Origin: Lepidonotus clava
Lineage: Eukaryota > Annelida > Polychaeta > Phyllodocida > Polynoidae
Reading direction: 5' to 3'
DNA: 64,000 bases
NCBI GenBank assembly: GCA_936440205.1
Contig: OW387138.1
Location: 54,513,526 to 54,577,525 of the forward strand
Shown: positions 31,751 through 43,361 of the stretch, piece by piece
How the letters are laid out: every line of letters starts with the position of its first letter
How positions within the stretch are numbered: position 1 is the first letter of the stretch
Translations under genes and position numbers: made by a program
Notes under the pieces: model-generated
What the model was told of the DNA's origin: nothing
Databases searched by the model: none
The model's input: the letters and a program-made list of their open reading frames with translations, nothing else

Positions 31751-31751
31751 C

Positions 31752-33621
31752 TCAATTCAAAGTCAAGCGTCTGCATGCACTTTGAATCCTACGTTGTCTC
31801 AAATATAGAATTGAGATGAAAACAAAAAGTGCTGGTACCATTATAAAAGTAAGTCCAATGTTAAACAGGTAAACAATACCGTGCACACTGGGGGGGGGGA
31901 ATGGTACGTGGGGAAGATGCAAGTCGCCACGAAGTTTCTTGTATTCATCCTTATTCAGTCGGATCTCTTTCATGTATGTACGGAGGGAAACAAAATTGTC
32001 TTTAGCTTGCTTAAAAATATCCTCTGGGTGACGTCGCATTTGTGGGCTAAGAGGTAAAATTGGGAAGGGTTTATCGTAAGAAAAATCCGGGTTCACAAGT
32101 CGGCTAAGTGACAGATTGAGGTGTTGAAGACTAGCAAGGTTGACGGGGAAAACTGTTCTTAAGGGACCTGCTGTAGAAGGCAAACAGTTGACACTTGAGA
32201 CGGGAATTTCCCATTCGTTGGCGGACACAGAACAACCACATTGAAACGCACGAACACATGATTCACATCCAGGATGGGTTGTTTTTCGGTTGGGGCAGTG
32301 CACATCGACCTCTTCTATGTGAGACAACAAATAGGTCCCTGTTGCAATGACTTGGATGTTCGACCTTCTGAAATTAGACTGAATGAGTATTTTGAAATCA
32401 CAATAACGTTTGACAGACTCATGATCACGTAGGTAGATAAAAATGAGGCACGACGAGGGAGAAAGCCTGCGAAGTGGTAGGTCATAATGACAAAACAGAG
32501 AATGGCAATTATCCAGATCTGGGTTGGAAGATACCGTGTAGTGTGTTGCAGACACCAATAAATAAGCCGGTGTGTTGGTGAGGTGAGTATAATGCCCATG
32601 GAAGGCTAGAGGGAAGGAGTTCACCTTTAGAACCGTAAATATTTTGTCTAAGGAAATAACGGGAATCTTCAAAATAGTTTTCAGAACATTTTGCTGTAAA
32701 ACCGGCGGGACTAAAACAGTTACACTTCTATACATGTCGCGAGTGTTTGGAATATAAATATTTGAAAGATTGGACTTGGAAATGAAAAGGTACCGGATCT
32801 TCCTCATATCAGTCTCCGATATCAAAGAGGTATACGTACTCAGCCTGTTCTCCGTTAGGTCGCGAATAGCCTGTAGCAAGACATCAAGGGAGTAGTCCAG
32901 TTGAAAATCCAGTAGACACAATTCTTGCAAATCTTGCATCAACCTGACCATCAATTCCCGGTTACTAATGTAAGCCTGGAGTTCTCGGGACAAATTGTAT
33001 ATATGGAATGAGTGTTCTCGGTGATGGCCTGAAGTTGGATTTCCAAAGTGGAGTCAACTAGCTTTAGGACGGCATTTATTTTGCCATCTAGGAAGCCGAT
33101 TTCATCGGCATTTACCAGGTCAGCACGAGTCTGTTGCTTCAAGTCATCGAGTGTGGCCGTTCCAAATAACGTCTCGGAGAACTTGCCGATTTCTGGAATA
33201 AGAGCCCGTTGCTTCCTGGATTTGGCTGATGGAGGTGTTGGCTGGACCGTCGATTCCAAAATTCCTTGCACTTGCCGAGTCCGTTGCTGACCTTCACTGC
33301 TATAGTCTTCCCAATAGATGTTATGTTATTCAACATGAGTTTGATTTTTTGACACTGTTCCATTGAATCGGCTGCCAGGGTTGCGCCGTGTTTACAATTT
33401 AGTGCGGGTGCCTGTTGTGGAGAAGGAGGAAGTGGTAAAATGATATCGACTTCGGTAGTGAAGTACTGATTACCTATGTGGATGGACGGTTTACTCTTGA
33501 ATACTACACCATAGTTGGTACGAAAACGGTTTACCGTACTGGTGCATAGGCATGGCTTAGCTGAGACAGTGCCCAGAATAAAGAGTCCAAGAAGGAGGAG
33601 TATGGGTACGGTTGGAGCCAT
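31752..33621 (-). pseudogene. Fossil envelope gene, baculovirus-F/errantivirus-like, isolated and broken
   Basis: This is a virus-like relic. Its parts, in order on the minus strand, are a hydrophobic signal peptide, a Cys-bearing surface region, a basic furin-type cleavage site followed by a fusion-peptide-like stretch with LFGT, a long helical ectodomain, a Cys cluster (CESCVRAFQCGCS), and a C-terminal membrane anchor with a short basic tail. The order and the cleavage/LFGT region are those of baculovirus F proteins and of the Env of errantivirus-type Gypsy elements. About two breaks separate the coding parts. No gag, pol or LTR is visible on either side, so it is a solitary remnant or a long-ago captured copy. 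Age is not measurable here. Confidence 0.72.
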
Positions 33622-34440
33622 GTCTGATGCAGGCTAGAGACCGCTCTAGTCTTTTATTACTTTATCCCAGTCACGGGAAGGAGTTGACAGACAGTGGCCA
33701 CCTGGGATTTAAAGGTGTAGACCTCGGTGCATAAACGTTGTGTTAATGCCAAGAGAAAAGCCATGCAAAAAGTATAAGCTTAGGCATGCTAGTAGGCTTT
33801 CGTTGGTTAGGGTGTCGGCTTGTTCTAATTGAATTGTAAGGCAGACTTCAAAATCAATTGTTGGCATGGCCTTCCTTAACTTGTGGATGAGAAGTGAGAA
33901 AGCCTGAAAATGCCATTACTGCCCGATATTTAGAGGTTTTATTTGAAGGTGGTTTATATGGAGTTCAGGCCGATTAAAGACATAGGCTGAAATTAGTCTC
34001 AAACCTTAAGGTCGGCTATATATCGAAACACCTTAGACCCAGTTTAAGGTGAATTATTTAAGGTAGCTATATAGGTCGGGAGGTACCTTTTATCCATACA
34101 GAACATGTTTAAGGAATGGTAAGTTTAAGGTGAGCAACCAGACATTTATTATATACGTTAACAATTGTATTGCCTATACGATCTCTATCTTTTAACGCCA
34201 TGCGTATGCATGTGTATATCATTCTGTCTTATTGATTGTATAATTGTACTGACTCCTGGGCCTACGGACACCCGATTTGTCAAGCCCTGGACTGTCATAT
34301 CTCTTTGTAATATCTTATCATATACCTATGTATAGCTTTAGTGTAGTGTAGTGTAGTGACTAGTGTAGTTGTTCACATATGGAAATGACACATAAGCCTC
34401 TGTAGACTTTAAGTTGTCAATAAAATATATTATTATTATT
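33622..34440. other. Gene-free stretch with a possible LINE 3' end
   Basis: No gene. Around 34340-34370 is a GTGTA microsatellite. The stretch ends in TCAATAAAATATATTATT just before the hAT MITE, which resembles a LINE 3' end but has no coding support. Confidence 0.4.
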
Positions 34441-34788
34441 CAGTGTTGGAAATTAACGTCAGCCCGTCAGCCCCAGGCTGATATTTCCTGATCAGGGCTG
34501 ACAATTTTGGGCAAAAATATTAAGTTATCAGCCCGTATGGCTGACAGGTTTTTTGGGGAAAAATCGGCACTTTTGTCAATCTTTTCCATTTTATGTGACT
34601 ATATACTTTTCTGATGATTATACTAACCCTGTTTCTAAGGGTAACTACAAGTAAATCTAATTAATGGTCATATTTTCAAGTTTCTCATCATACAAAATCC
34701 AGGCTGACAATTCCTTGTCAGGGCTGACACTTTTTCATGAATGTCAGCCATGATGGCTGACTTCAAAAAAAGTTAATTTCAAACACTG
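34441..34788. mobile_element. hAT-type non-autonomous MITE
   Basis: Terminal inverted repeats CAGTGTTGGAAATTAA and its near reverse complement TTAATTTCAAACACTG. The 8-bp flanks TTATTATT (34433-34440) and TTATTACT (34789-34796) match at 7 of 8 positions, the hAT target-duplication length. The 348-bp body has no coding frame but repeats CAGCCC/GGGCTGAC motifs and holds a short palindrome (GTCAGCCATGATGGCTGAC). Confidence 0.8.
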
Positions 34789-34796
34789 TTATTACT

Positions 34797-35424
34797 ATAA
34801 GGATGGTGACGGTAAATGGTTTTCTGGGTGGGAGGGGCGAGGGATGGTAGGGTGAAATAGGCCTGTCATAGATTTAGCTACGTGTGCTTTGCAGGCGAAC
34901 GTAGGTTGGGCATGAGAGCGCCCGACCCAGCAAGTTCTCTCCAGGGGCAACTATGGCCCATGGGCAGGGTGTTAACTCGATGAATTACCCCTGATAAGGG
35001 CCGGGAGTCCTTCAGATGACACCGAGCGTGAGAGCTGTGTCTTTCTTCAGTCGGTTTGGTGTGACTTATGTGATTACCAAGACTGTGCCCCTGCCCTTGT
35101 CAGATGTCACAGGGGGTACACATCAGATGGGGTGCTTGCGGGTAATTTTGGGTGTTAATGGATTAAGGCTGGGCAGTTAACTTATTTCTAAAGGGACTGT
35201 GTCACGCTGTGTGGATTGCTTTTAGACACACATATGAATCCTGTATCAGTGTATGCAAAGCCTAACACAACACTTGACCACCCACAAAAATGAAACCATT
35301 TTGTCTTGATAAGAAGTTACTTTAAAATAAACAATTAATGTGGGCCTATTGGGAAGGAACAAAATACGGGTACTTACGAAAAGTCGACAGAAATATTGGT
35401 GACATACCGTGTACAGCTGATAAT
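34797..35424. other. Gene-free stretch
   Basis: No coding frame or repeat with support. Confidence 0.4.
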
Positions 35425-35805
35425 AACGAAAACCAACTTTGGTGAAAATACATTTCTTTGCTTATTGGCCTCCATCTTGTCTTCTGAGTTCGACTGGCTC
35501 TCAGGAAGCTGATCTGCAAAATTTCAGCCCAATGATTAGAATGACATTTCCTGTTCAGAGACGGCGACGGACCGGTGAATCAAACTCACCCAGTGGGCCC
35601 CGAGAGGCCCCTACAGTTAAATATAATTGTGCCCGTCTCAATAGTTTTGGACGCAGACAACCGAAAAACAAATTAGCGGGGACGGCACTTGGAATTTTGA
35701 GGTGGTTTTTAATTTCACGAGAAATGCCAGAGGGGGCCCATGATGGACGCTTTGAAACTTTGCCGCCGTTCGGACTGGACCTGATTTATTATGAAATGTT
35801 ATCCA
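35425..35805 (+). repeat. Direct repeat, copy 1 (second copy 42921-43361)
   Basis: 381 bp, from AACGAAAACCAACTTTGG to TATGAAATGTTATCCA, highly similar by eye to 42921-43361. The differences change encoded residues freely, so this is a non-coding dispersed repeat, not a conserved protein. The two copies flank LINE B. Confidence 0.8.
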
Positions 35806-36156
35806 CAATGTGTTAACCAAGGGAACAGGGGAACAAGGGATTCCTGCAGAATAGCCAATATGCTTGTTGTCACGTTACTTAAAAAGTACATCGAACTTCT
35901 TAACTAATTGTCATATTTGACTGAGACAATTATTCAAATGAAGTGTGATGCCCAGTGTCTCTTGCTTATTCAGATGCTAAGATAGGGAAACAAGCAATGT
36001 GTCCAAAATTTGATGTCATAGGGCTAGTCGGAACAATTCATAATTAGCTATATAGGCCGAGTCTGTTACACCCCCGTCCTCACGTGTACACCATGGCCAG
36101 CCCCCCCTGCCTAACCCCCCCCCCCTTCTGCACTATGCACTTTATTAGGTGATTCC

Positions 36157-36422
36157 CCGGGTAATTCACACGTTCAACTAATTAATTTAGAGACTTCTCA
36201 TTAAATTGAAGTCCACTTTTTCAAAAAATATTAAAGAAAACTATGAAAACATTTCTTTTGGAAAAGTCTACTAGTCTCTAGCACCGATTTGTAATTTAAT
36301 TTTGTTCTACCACACCCTAACCCTAACCCTTTTGTTCTACCACACCCTAACCCTAACCATTTTGTTCTACCACACCCTAACCCGAACCCGAACCCTAACC
36401 CGAACCCTAGAAATTACCCCGG
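36157..36422. repeat. Inverted-repeat element containing telomere-like repeats
   Basis: Short inverted ends CCCCGGGTAATT (36157) and AATTACCCCGGG (36412) bracket a segment with telomere-type CCCTAA repeats at 36301-36410. The array is three exact-length 30-bp units, each TTTGTTCTACCACACCCTAA followed by CCCTAACC and two bases, then degenerate CCCGAA/CCCTAA units. TTAGGG is the ancestral animal telomere repeat. It lies just before the LINE B 5' region. Confidence 0.65.
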
Positions 36423-36826
36423 GCCCCTCTGCAATATGACTATTTAATTATATCTCTCTGGGGAAGGTCTCGGATTGCGCGGAAACATGCATATGGAAAC
36501 TAACTAGAGGTGAGCTGTCGGGTCGGAGGCGTAACATCGTAAGGAAAGTGTACTAAGTCAACGGATTCAACTGATTTTGGGCAAGTAATTTGCCAAAGAA
36601 ACATAGACCACAGTGGATCTTAATCTTTTCGATGTAATAGGAGTTTGTGCGTATACCGGATAACTTACTCACAAATTCAAACTAACCGCCTCGGAGCCAC
36701 CATTATGAAGGGTGCAGGTAAGGAGAATTTCGATCGAGATCAGAATGGAAAACAATCGCAATATGATGAAGATGAGACTAAACAAGCCACAAAGAAAGAA
36801 GGAATGCAGCCAAGCTGATAAATGAA

Positions 36827-37939
36827 ATGGAAACAAAATTGGATAAAATGGATCAAACTCTGGAGAAGATAACGAAAAAACTTGACAAGACAGAGCGTAA
36901 AGTCTCCCAACAGGACCTCCGTATCGCCTACCTCGAGGCGAAGAACAAGAGGCTGGAGAATGCAAACAAATCTCTCCACCACAAGATTAACCTGATAGAA
37001 GATGATAAAAGAAGAAGTAATCTTAAAATAGATGGTGTACCAGAATCCGAAAATGAAAACTTATCAGACACAGTCCTTAAGATCGCCTCGGCTATGAACG
37101 TCAGATGTCAGCCTCCTGATGTCAAGTTCATCTACAGACTTGGGAAACCGCGAGTAGGAGCTGCACCACAACAACGACCCAGACCTATTTTGGTCAAGTT
37201 CAAAAGTGAAACGGTGAGAGATAACATTTACTTCGCAAGGTCCACTCTGAGAAACAACCCTGAGTGGAGTAAGGTGTACATAAACGATGATGTCAGTGAG
37301 GGAACCAGGAGGAAAAGAGAGGATCTGAGAGCTGTAGGACTGTTATGCCGGCACAAAAACGTGAACCACAAACTTCACAACGACTCAATTGTCATTAATG
37401 GAAGGAGATACGCCGAAATGCAACTGGATCTACTGCCTGAGGGGTTAAAAGTATCTGATGCGAAAGTTGTGAGTACAGAAAAAGGGATTTTATTCCAGTC
37501 GGAAAAAGCTTTTCTCAGCAGTTTTTTCGAAGCGCCTTTTGAATATGATGGGATTGTCTACCCCAATGTTGAGACGGCTTTCAATCATGTCAGGGCGGTA
37601 ATGGTAAAAAGACAAGATCTAGCAATCAGAATTCTCGAGGCGGACACCCCCCAGGAAGCCTAAAGAATTGGTAAGCTTGTCCCAGAAACCAAAGAGTTCA
37701 CTGCGTTCAAAGACGAACTAATGGAAATTCTCCATTACGAGAAGTATGCCCAAAACCCGGATCTTCAGATGAAGTTAGTTGAAACTGGTGATGCTACTCT
37801 GCTTGAGGCCACAAGTGACAGTCATTTTGGGATAGGACGGCCTCTCACCCTCCTACTGCTCCGAGAACTAGTTTGGACCAGATCAAATCGATTGGGTGAA
37901 ATTCTTGGTCGTATCAGAAGTGGATTTGTAGGAGAATAA
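36827..37939 (+). pseudogene. LINE B ORF1: coiled coil, RRM-like, NADAR; one in-frame stop
   Basis: 370 codons in a single frame with one TAA at 37661-37663. Residues 1-62 form a coiled coil (MDQTLEKITKKLDKTERK). Residues 65-150 are RRM-like (SNLKIDGVPE, KFIYRLGK, RPRPILVKF). Residues 150-215 are the ORF1 C-terminal region (KVYINDDVSEGTRRKREDL). From about residue 222 comes NADAR: LFQSEKAFLSSFF, YDGIVYPNVETAFNHVRA, then the stop, then RIGKLVPE, QNPDLQMKLVETGDATLLEA, HFGIG and NRLGEILGRIR. The TAA replaces what is normally a Lys codon in the conserved AKRxG block, so it looks like a single AAA-to-TAA change. Confidence 0.82.
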
Positions 37940-37978
37940 TAATTATCTCAGGATAATTATATCAGATACCCCCGAAAT

Positions 37979-38600
37979 ATGTATTCGCTTCTCATAGTAA
38001 CTGATTCCAGAGGGGAAGGACTAGATCTCGCACTAAAAGACTGGGGAGACATAGCTGTAGAAGTCCTTAGTTTACCAAGTGTTGGAATTGAAGCTGCTAT
38101 GGAAATATTAATAGAAAGGAAGAGAGACGCCACACCTGATATGATCGTAGTAACAAACGGGATTTGTGACATCCTAACAAAAAACAAGTTTACCAAGAGG
38201 TACACTATGACTTACAATACTCTGTTTTGACACCTCCAAGCATATGTTTGCCCCCCTCACAGGGGTTGATTTAGTAGACTATAATAACCCAGACAGGAAA
38301 AAGATGACTCAAGAGGAGCTGAAGCAGTATCATGCTGTGAAAACCAGGCACCCACTACAGGACATGCTAAATGATAGTGTTATTGAGATCAATTCACAGA
38401 TCGGCAAGCTCAACCTGAGATATCAGGTGGTCACGCCCTACACAGCATCTTTTATACATAGGCATTCACTTGGAAGGTACCATCATTCGTACCAGTTTAC
38501 AACTGATGGATGTCACCTTGGAGAGGACGGTAAGACCTATTGGGCCACACAAATTCTGAAAGCTGTGAACAAAACCAGGAACTTCAAGCCTAAAAATTAA
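37979..38600 (+). pseudogene. LINE B SGNH-hydrolase frame, one frameshift
   Basis: ATG at 37979, 39 nt after the ORF1 stop and in the same frame. MYSLLIVTDSRGEGL gives the GDS-type block (here TDSRG), and MIVVTNGICDIL gives the Gly/Asn block. The frame closes at 38230 and continues in another frame from 38244, where FTTDGCHLGEDGKTYWA provides the Asp-x-x-His-type end. A frameshift near 38230 therefore splits the domain. It parallels the SGNH frame of LINE A. Confidence 0.7.
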
Positions 38601-39550
38601 ATCAGCATTAGAACTGATAATCTGTAACATTTGGCAGCGCAAGATCTGATAATTGCAACAATTGTAGTGTGAAATAATAGAACCTCTAGCCCTTGGTTAT
38701 CTCTATTTTGAGAACCCTGGGAGTTACTAAGTTAGATTCTTCATACTCCATACCATCATAGTAACGGTAAGACACTGTGACAATTTCTACTGATTCTGTG
38801 CTTTTAAATGTGATGTTGGACTCACGTTATGGGCTACCCCATCGTATAGTAAATAAGATTTTTGATGATGTATAACACACTGAGACCCTTGGAAAGAGTG
38901 CTTGACGACGACCACCACCCCAACATACTTCAGACGGGATGAACCTCTGATTGACAGGATGAGCCACGGATCGATATGAGAAGCAAGTACCGATGACACC
39001 AGTGGTATCAAGACCGTGCAACAACGCTATGACGTGGGTCACGCAACGCGGAGACAAGGGTCAAACTACACGATGTTGATTGTTAGATATAAGTGTTGTG
39101 GCCTAGCCCTATCTTGGGCAGGTCACCTTAACTTAAGTGCTAAGTGAAATAACCAGACATGATCAGAGTCATTGCCCTGCTCCTGTGGAAATTCGGATCT
39201 CTGAAACCACTTAAGGGGTTCAGGGAAAATTGAACGGTCATGCTAATTAAGACACATGTACTAAAGCATGAGTAAGTTATGTATACTCACCCTTAAGTAT
39301 TTGCCATAGAATGCTAGATGGTTTCTGACAGTAAAGATAATCTGTTTACTCTGACCCCAGTAAACCTGGTTTTTAGCTTACTACTGCGCTAAAACAAAAA
39401 TATAGAGTACTGATTCATGTTGTCCATTAATTCTATCATGTTTTTAAAAATTATGGTTTTTTGTCAAGAATATTTCTAAAAGATATCAGTTGGCTGTACC
39501 CGAACTTAACGAAATCTTACTAGGATTAATCGCGAACACGTCAGATACAT
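38601..39550. other. LINE B spacer between SGNH frame and ORF2
   Basis: About 950 bp with no supported product. Confidence 0.5.
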
Positions 39551-42433
39551 ATGATTGACCTACATAAAATAAAGGAGACTAAGGGGTTAAAATTTTGTCA
39601 TATTAACATGAGGAGTCTTCTTAACAAAATGGATCAATTTAGATATATATTTGAAAATTCGAGTATTGATATCCTTACTATATCTGAATCATGGTTAACT
39701 CCTGATGTAGACAGCGCCATTTGTAACATGCAGAATTATGATATATATAGACAAGACAGGGCACAAGATTTAAATATGCCAGGAGTAAATTTTGGGAACT
39801 ATCGAAGAGGTGGTGGTTTAGTTAGCTACATTAAAAAGGACATTAACTTTAGAGTTACTCATGAAAAGTTACATAATCACCCAGATGAGCACATTGAGCT
39901 CCAGAGAATTGAACTAAGTAGTAACCTGCAAACTGATGTGGTCATCTATAATATTTGCAGACCTCCATCTGGAACTGTCCAGAATGCAGTGGAGTTATTA
40001 AACACTAAACTATCAGAAGAGGTAAATTTTCATAGAAAAGAATTTTTAATAATGGGAGATTTTAACATTGACTACAGCAAAAAATCTGAAGCGAATACGA
40101 AGAAAATAACCAGTTGACAAAGAAATTTGGATTCGAGCAACTAATTAAAAAGCCTACTCGGTTCTCTCAGCAAAAGAATATGGTCATTGACTTACTTTTC
40201 ACCAATATGCAGTACTGTCTCACCTCTGGTACTCTCGAAGTCAATTTAAGTGACCATCTGCCTATATTTGTAATAAAAAAGAAATCAAAATTGGGTTAAA
40301 GTAGAATTTAAGGGAAGATCTTATATGCGCTATAACAGGGATCTGTTAAGTGATGAACTCACAAATGCGGTCAAATTAGAATTTAGATCAGAACCTGATC
40401 TGAATAAATGTTGGGATCTCATGGAAAAATTCTTAATAAATTTCCTTGATCAGTACTGCCCCCTAAAAAATTTTAAAACCAAATCTAATACACCCCCTAG
40501 GATCACCATGAGCTGATAACTCTGATGAAAAATAGAGATGAGGCATTCAAACTAGCAAAAACCACCGGGGAGGAAATGGATCTTAGAATGGCTAGACATT
40601 TTAGAAACTGGACTAATAATTCAGTAAAATTTGCTAAAGCTAATTACATCAAGGGGCAACTAGAAGATAATGGTCATGATCCGAAAAAGTTCTGGAGGAC
40701 CATAAAAGACGTTCTACCGGATCAAAAATCTGGGAGTATTGATTTGGTAAATGATGTAAATGGTGAGTACTTCCCCAAAGAAATGCAGGCCGACATTGTA
40801 AATGATTTTTTCACTAGCATTGGAGAAAAACTTGGAGGTAAATTTGGCAAAGTTGAATTCAACCCTGACAAAGTAGTAAACGGGGAACAGGTAGTAAATG
40901 ATGAACTTACATATATTGGTACTATGGATGTAGAAGAAGTGTTAAAGCTGATTAATAAGATATCAGTCTGTAAATCCTCTGGACTAGACAACATTAATAG
41001 TAGGGTGTTGAAGGATTTTATGTCTCTGGCTGTAAGAGAAATTACAACACTGTATAATAACATACTACGTACTAGTATATTCCCGGACAAATGGAAAATT
41101 GCTACTGTCACGCCCATACCAAAGGTTAATAAGGCATCAAAACCCACCAAGCTTAGACCTATTTCATTACTCCCATTACCTGGTAAAATCATTGAAAAGC
41201 ATTTTGCAAAAATTATATCTGGAGAACAATGATTTCTTTACTGTAAAGCAATTTGGTTTTCGCCAAAATAAATCAACTGTTGGGGCAGTATCTAACTTAT
41301 TGGATGATATCATTGGAGCGCTTAATGACTCTAAATCCATCATTGTGGCCTATCTGGATTTCCAGAAGGCTTTTGATACCCTAGATCACAATATTTTACT
41401 AACTAAACTCGAAAATGCATCCATTAAGGGTAAATTACTAGATTTGCTCAGAAATTATCTAAATAATAGATTAAAAAAAAACAAATTGTTTGGGCACACC
41501 TCTGTTCTTAAACCAGTTGGGATAGGTGTCCCGTAGGGATCTACTGTCGGCCCATTAATGTTCATTGTATACATAAATGATCTTGTATCTGTTCTGAAAA
41601 AAACTGAAGGAATGATGTACGCGGATGATACTATTATTTACTCCGCTGCCGCAGATATCAAGAAAGCAGCTAAAACCCTTCAAGGTGATCTTGGAAGAGT
41701 GCAGAACTGGTGTGATAAGAATAAGCTTACCTTAAATATAAATAAGACTAAGTACATGTCGTTCATGAGTGATAAAAAGCATAAAAATACTGACCAAGTA
41801 AAATTGTATATGCAAGGTAAACAGATAGAAGAGGTAAACCAATACAGATATCTAGGATTACATTTGGATAACAGACTCAACGGTGATTATCATTATAACA
41901 AAGTGATGAGTAACCTTGGGCTAAAAATTAAAACTTTTGGGCAAATTAAAAGGTATATTAACAACAAAGCTGCACTTACAGTTTACAAATCCACTATCCT
42001 TCCGATAATTGACTACTGTGATATATTCCAATTCCTATGGTCGCAAGAGAAATTAACAAAATTACAAAAACAGCAAAATCGGGGGCTTAAAATTGTGTTT
42101 GAAGGTACTAAAGGAAATGAGCTACAACTACATGCAGCAGCCAGTCTTAATCTGCTTAAGGAAAGGAGACAAATGCATCTGCTAAATTTAATGTACCACA
42201 GATCTAAAGAAAATAATCGGTTGGATAGGAGGAACATCAGAACAAGGCAGTTTGATAAAATCAAGTTTAAAGTACCGAGGCCACTCATTGCACCTGCTTT
42301 TAAAGCACCGAATTACTATGGCTCCCTATTATGGGATTTGCTGCCTAGAGAATCTCAAGAATCAGATACCCTTCATGTTTTCAAAAAAAGAGTGAAAAAG
42401 AATTTCTCTGATGGATTATTTGCAAAGGTATAA
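39551..42433 (+). pseudogene. LINE B ORF2: endonuclease and reverse transcriptase, broken
   Basis: MIDLHKIKETKGLKFCHINM starts the endonuclease, followed by TISESWLTPD, RRGGGLVSYI, MGDFNIDYS and LSDHLPIF. The RT has LRPISLLPLPGKIIEK, AYLDFQKAFDTLDH and MMYADDTIIY. The CR1/Jockey style matches LINE A. Frame changes lie near 40115, 40300, 40520 and 41220, and a TAG at 41534-41536 replaces the Gln of the VPQGS block. The protein is not producible from this copy. Confidence 0.9.
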
Positions 42434-42920
42434 TGGACAGTTGCCTGGATGAAATTTTCCCTTCCTCTCCTTTCACTGGTAGACTAACATGTACACGTCA
42501 ATGTATCTAAGATCAGAATCGTTGGGTATCACTAGCCACACATATATAGTTAACTGTTTGAGACTTTTTGAAAGAATGTTGTTGTCGCGACCTTGTATAT
42601 ATGTAACTATTTTAGAGTATCATATTATCCATGTTCTTGGTTTTCTTTTCTTTCTTTTTTTTCTCTCTTTTCATGTTAGCTTTAAGATACTGTACTATTA
42701 TAGTACTCAAACTCAGAGAGCGTAATGTGCTGAATGGCACAGCATTCATTCGGTAGACCAGTGCTTTTGTCTGCACTGAGAATATTAGATGCTGTATAAA
42801 ATTACTTGAATAAAAAAATTAAAAAAAAAAAAAAAGGTGAAAAGAAAAAGAAAAAAAAGACGAGTGTAATGTTGCCACTCTCAACTTTCAACTTACCTTT
42901 TTTTTTTACACTCCCCGAAA

Positions 42921-43361
42921 AACGAAAACCAACTTTGGTGATAATACATTTCTTTGCTTATTGGCCTCCATCTTGTCATCTGAGTTCGACTGGCTCGCAG
43001 GAAGCCGATCTGCAAAATTTCACCCCAATGATTAGAATGACATTTCCTGTTGGGAGACGGCGACGGACCGGTGAATCGAATTCACCCAGTGGGCCCCGAG
43101 AGGCCCCTACAGTTAAATATAATTGTGCCCGTCTCGATAGTTTTGGACGCAGACAAGCGAAAAAGAAATTAGCGGGGACGGCACTTGGAATTTTGAGGTG
43201 GTTTTTAATTGCACGAGTTTGCAGGGACACAACCATGACCCTGTATACCACAATTACATAAAGACACATTAGTGCTGCACTTAAACGCCAGAGGGGGCCC
43301 ATGATGGACGCTTTGAAACTTTGCCGCCGTTCGGACTGGACCTGATTTATTATGAAATGTT
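42921..43361 (+). repeat. Direct repeat, copy 2 (with a 66-bp insertion)
   Basis: Same repeat as 35425-35805. It differs by scattered substitutions and an extra segment at about 43218-43284 (TTTGCAGGGACACAACC onward). Confidence 0.8.

Larger units (their letters stand above)
36423..42836 (+). mobile_element. CR1-like non-LTR retrotransposon (LINE B), plus strand
   Basis: Order: ORF1 (coiled coil, RRM-like, NADAR; 36827-37939), SGNH frame (37979-38600), a spacer, endonuclease/RT ORF2 (39551-42433), 3' UTR, and an A-rich tail near 42810-42836. It has the same architecture as LINE A. The 5' border is approximate. More decayed than LINE A: a stop in ORF1, a frameshift in the SGNH frame, and several frame changes plus a stop in ORF2. 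It is a dead, older copy. Confidence 0.85.

Noticed and set aside
35439-35816. 125-residue frame shared with 42806-43261 as a conserved protein
   Set aside because: The copies differ mostly at residue-changing positions and one has a 66-bp insertion; the similarity is that of a DNA repeat.
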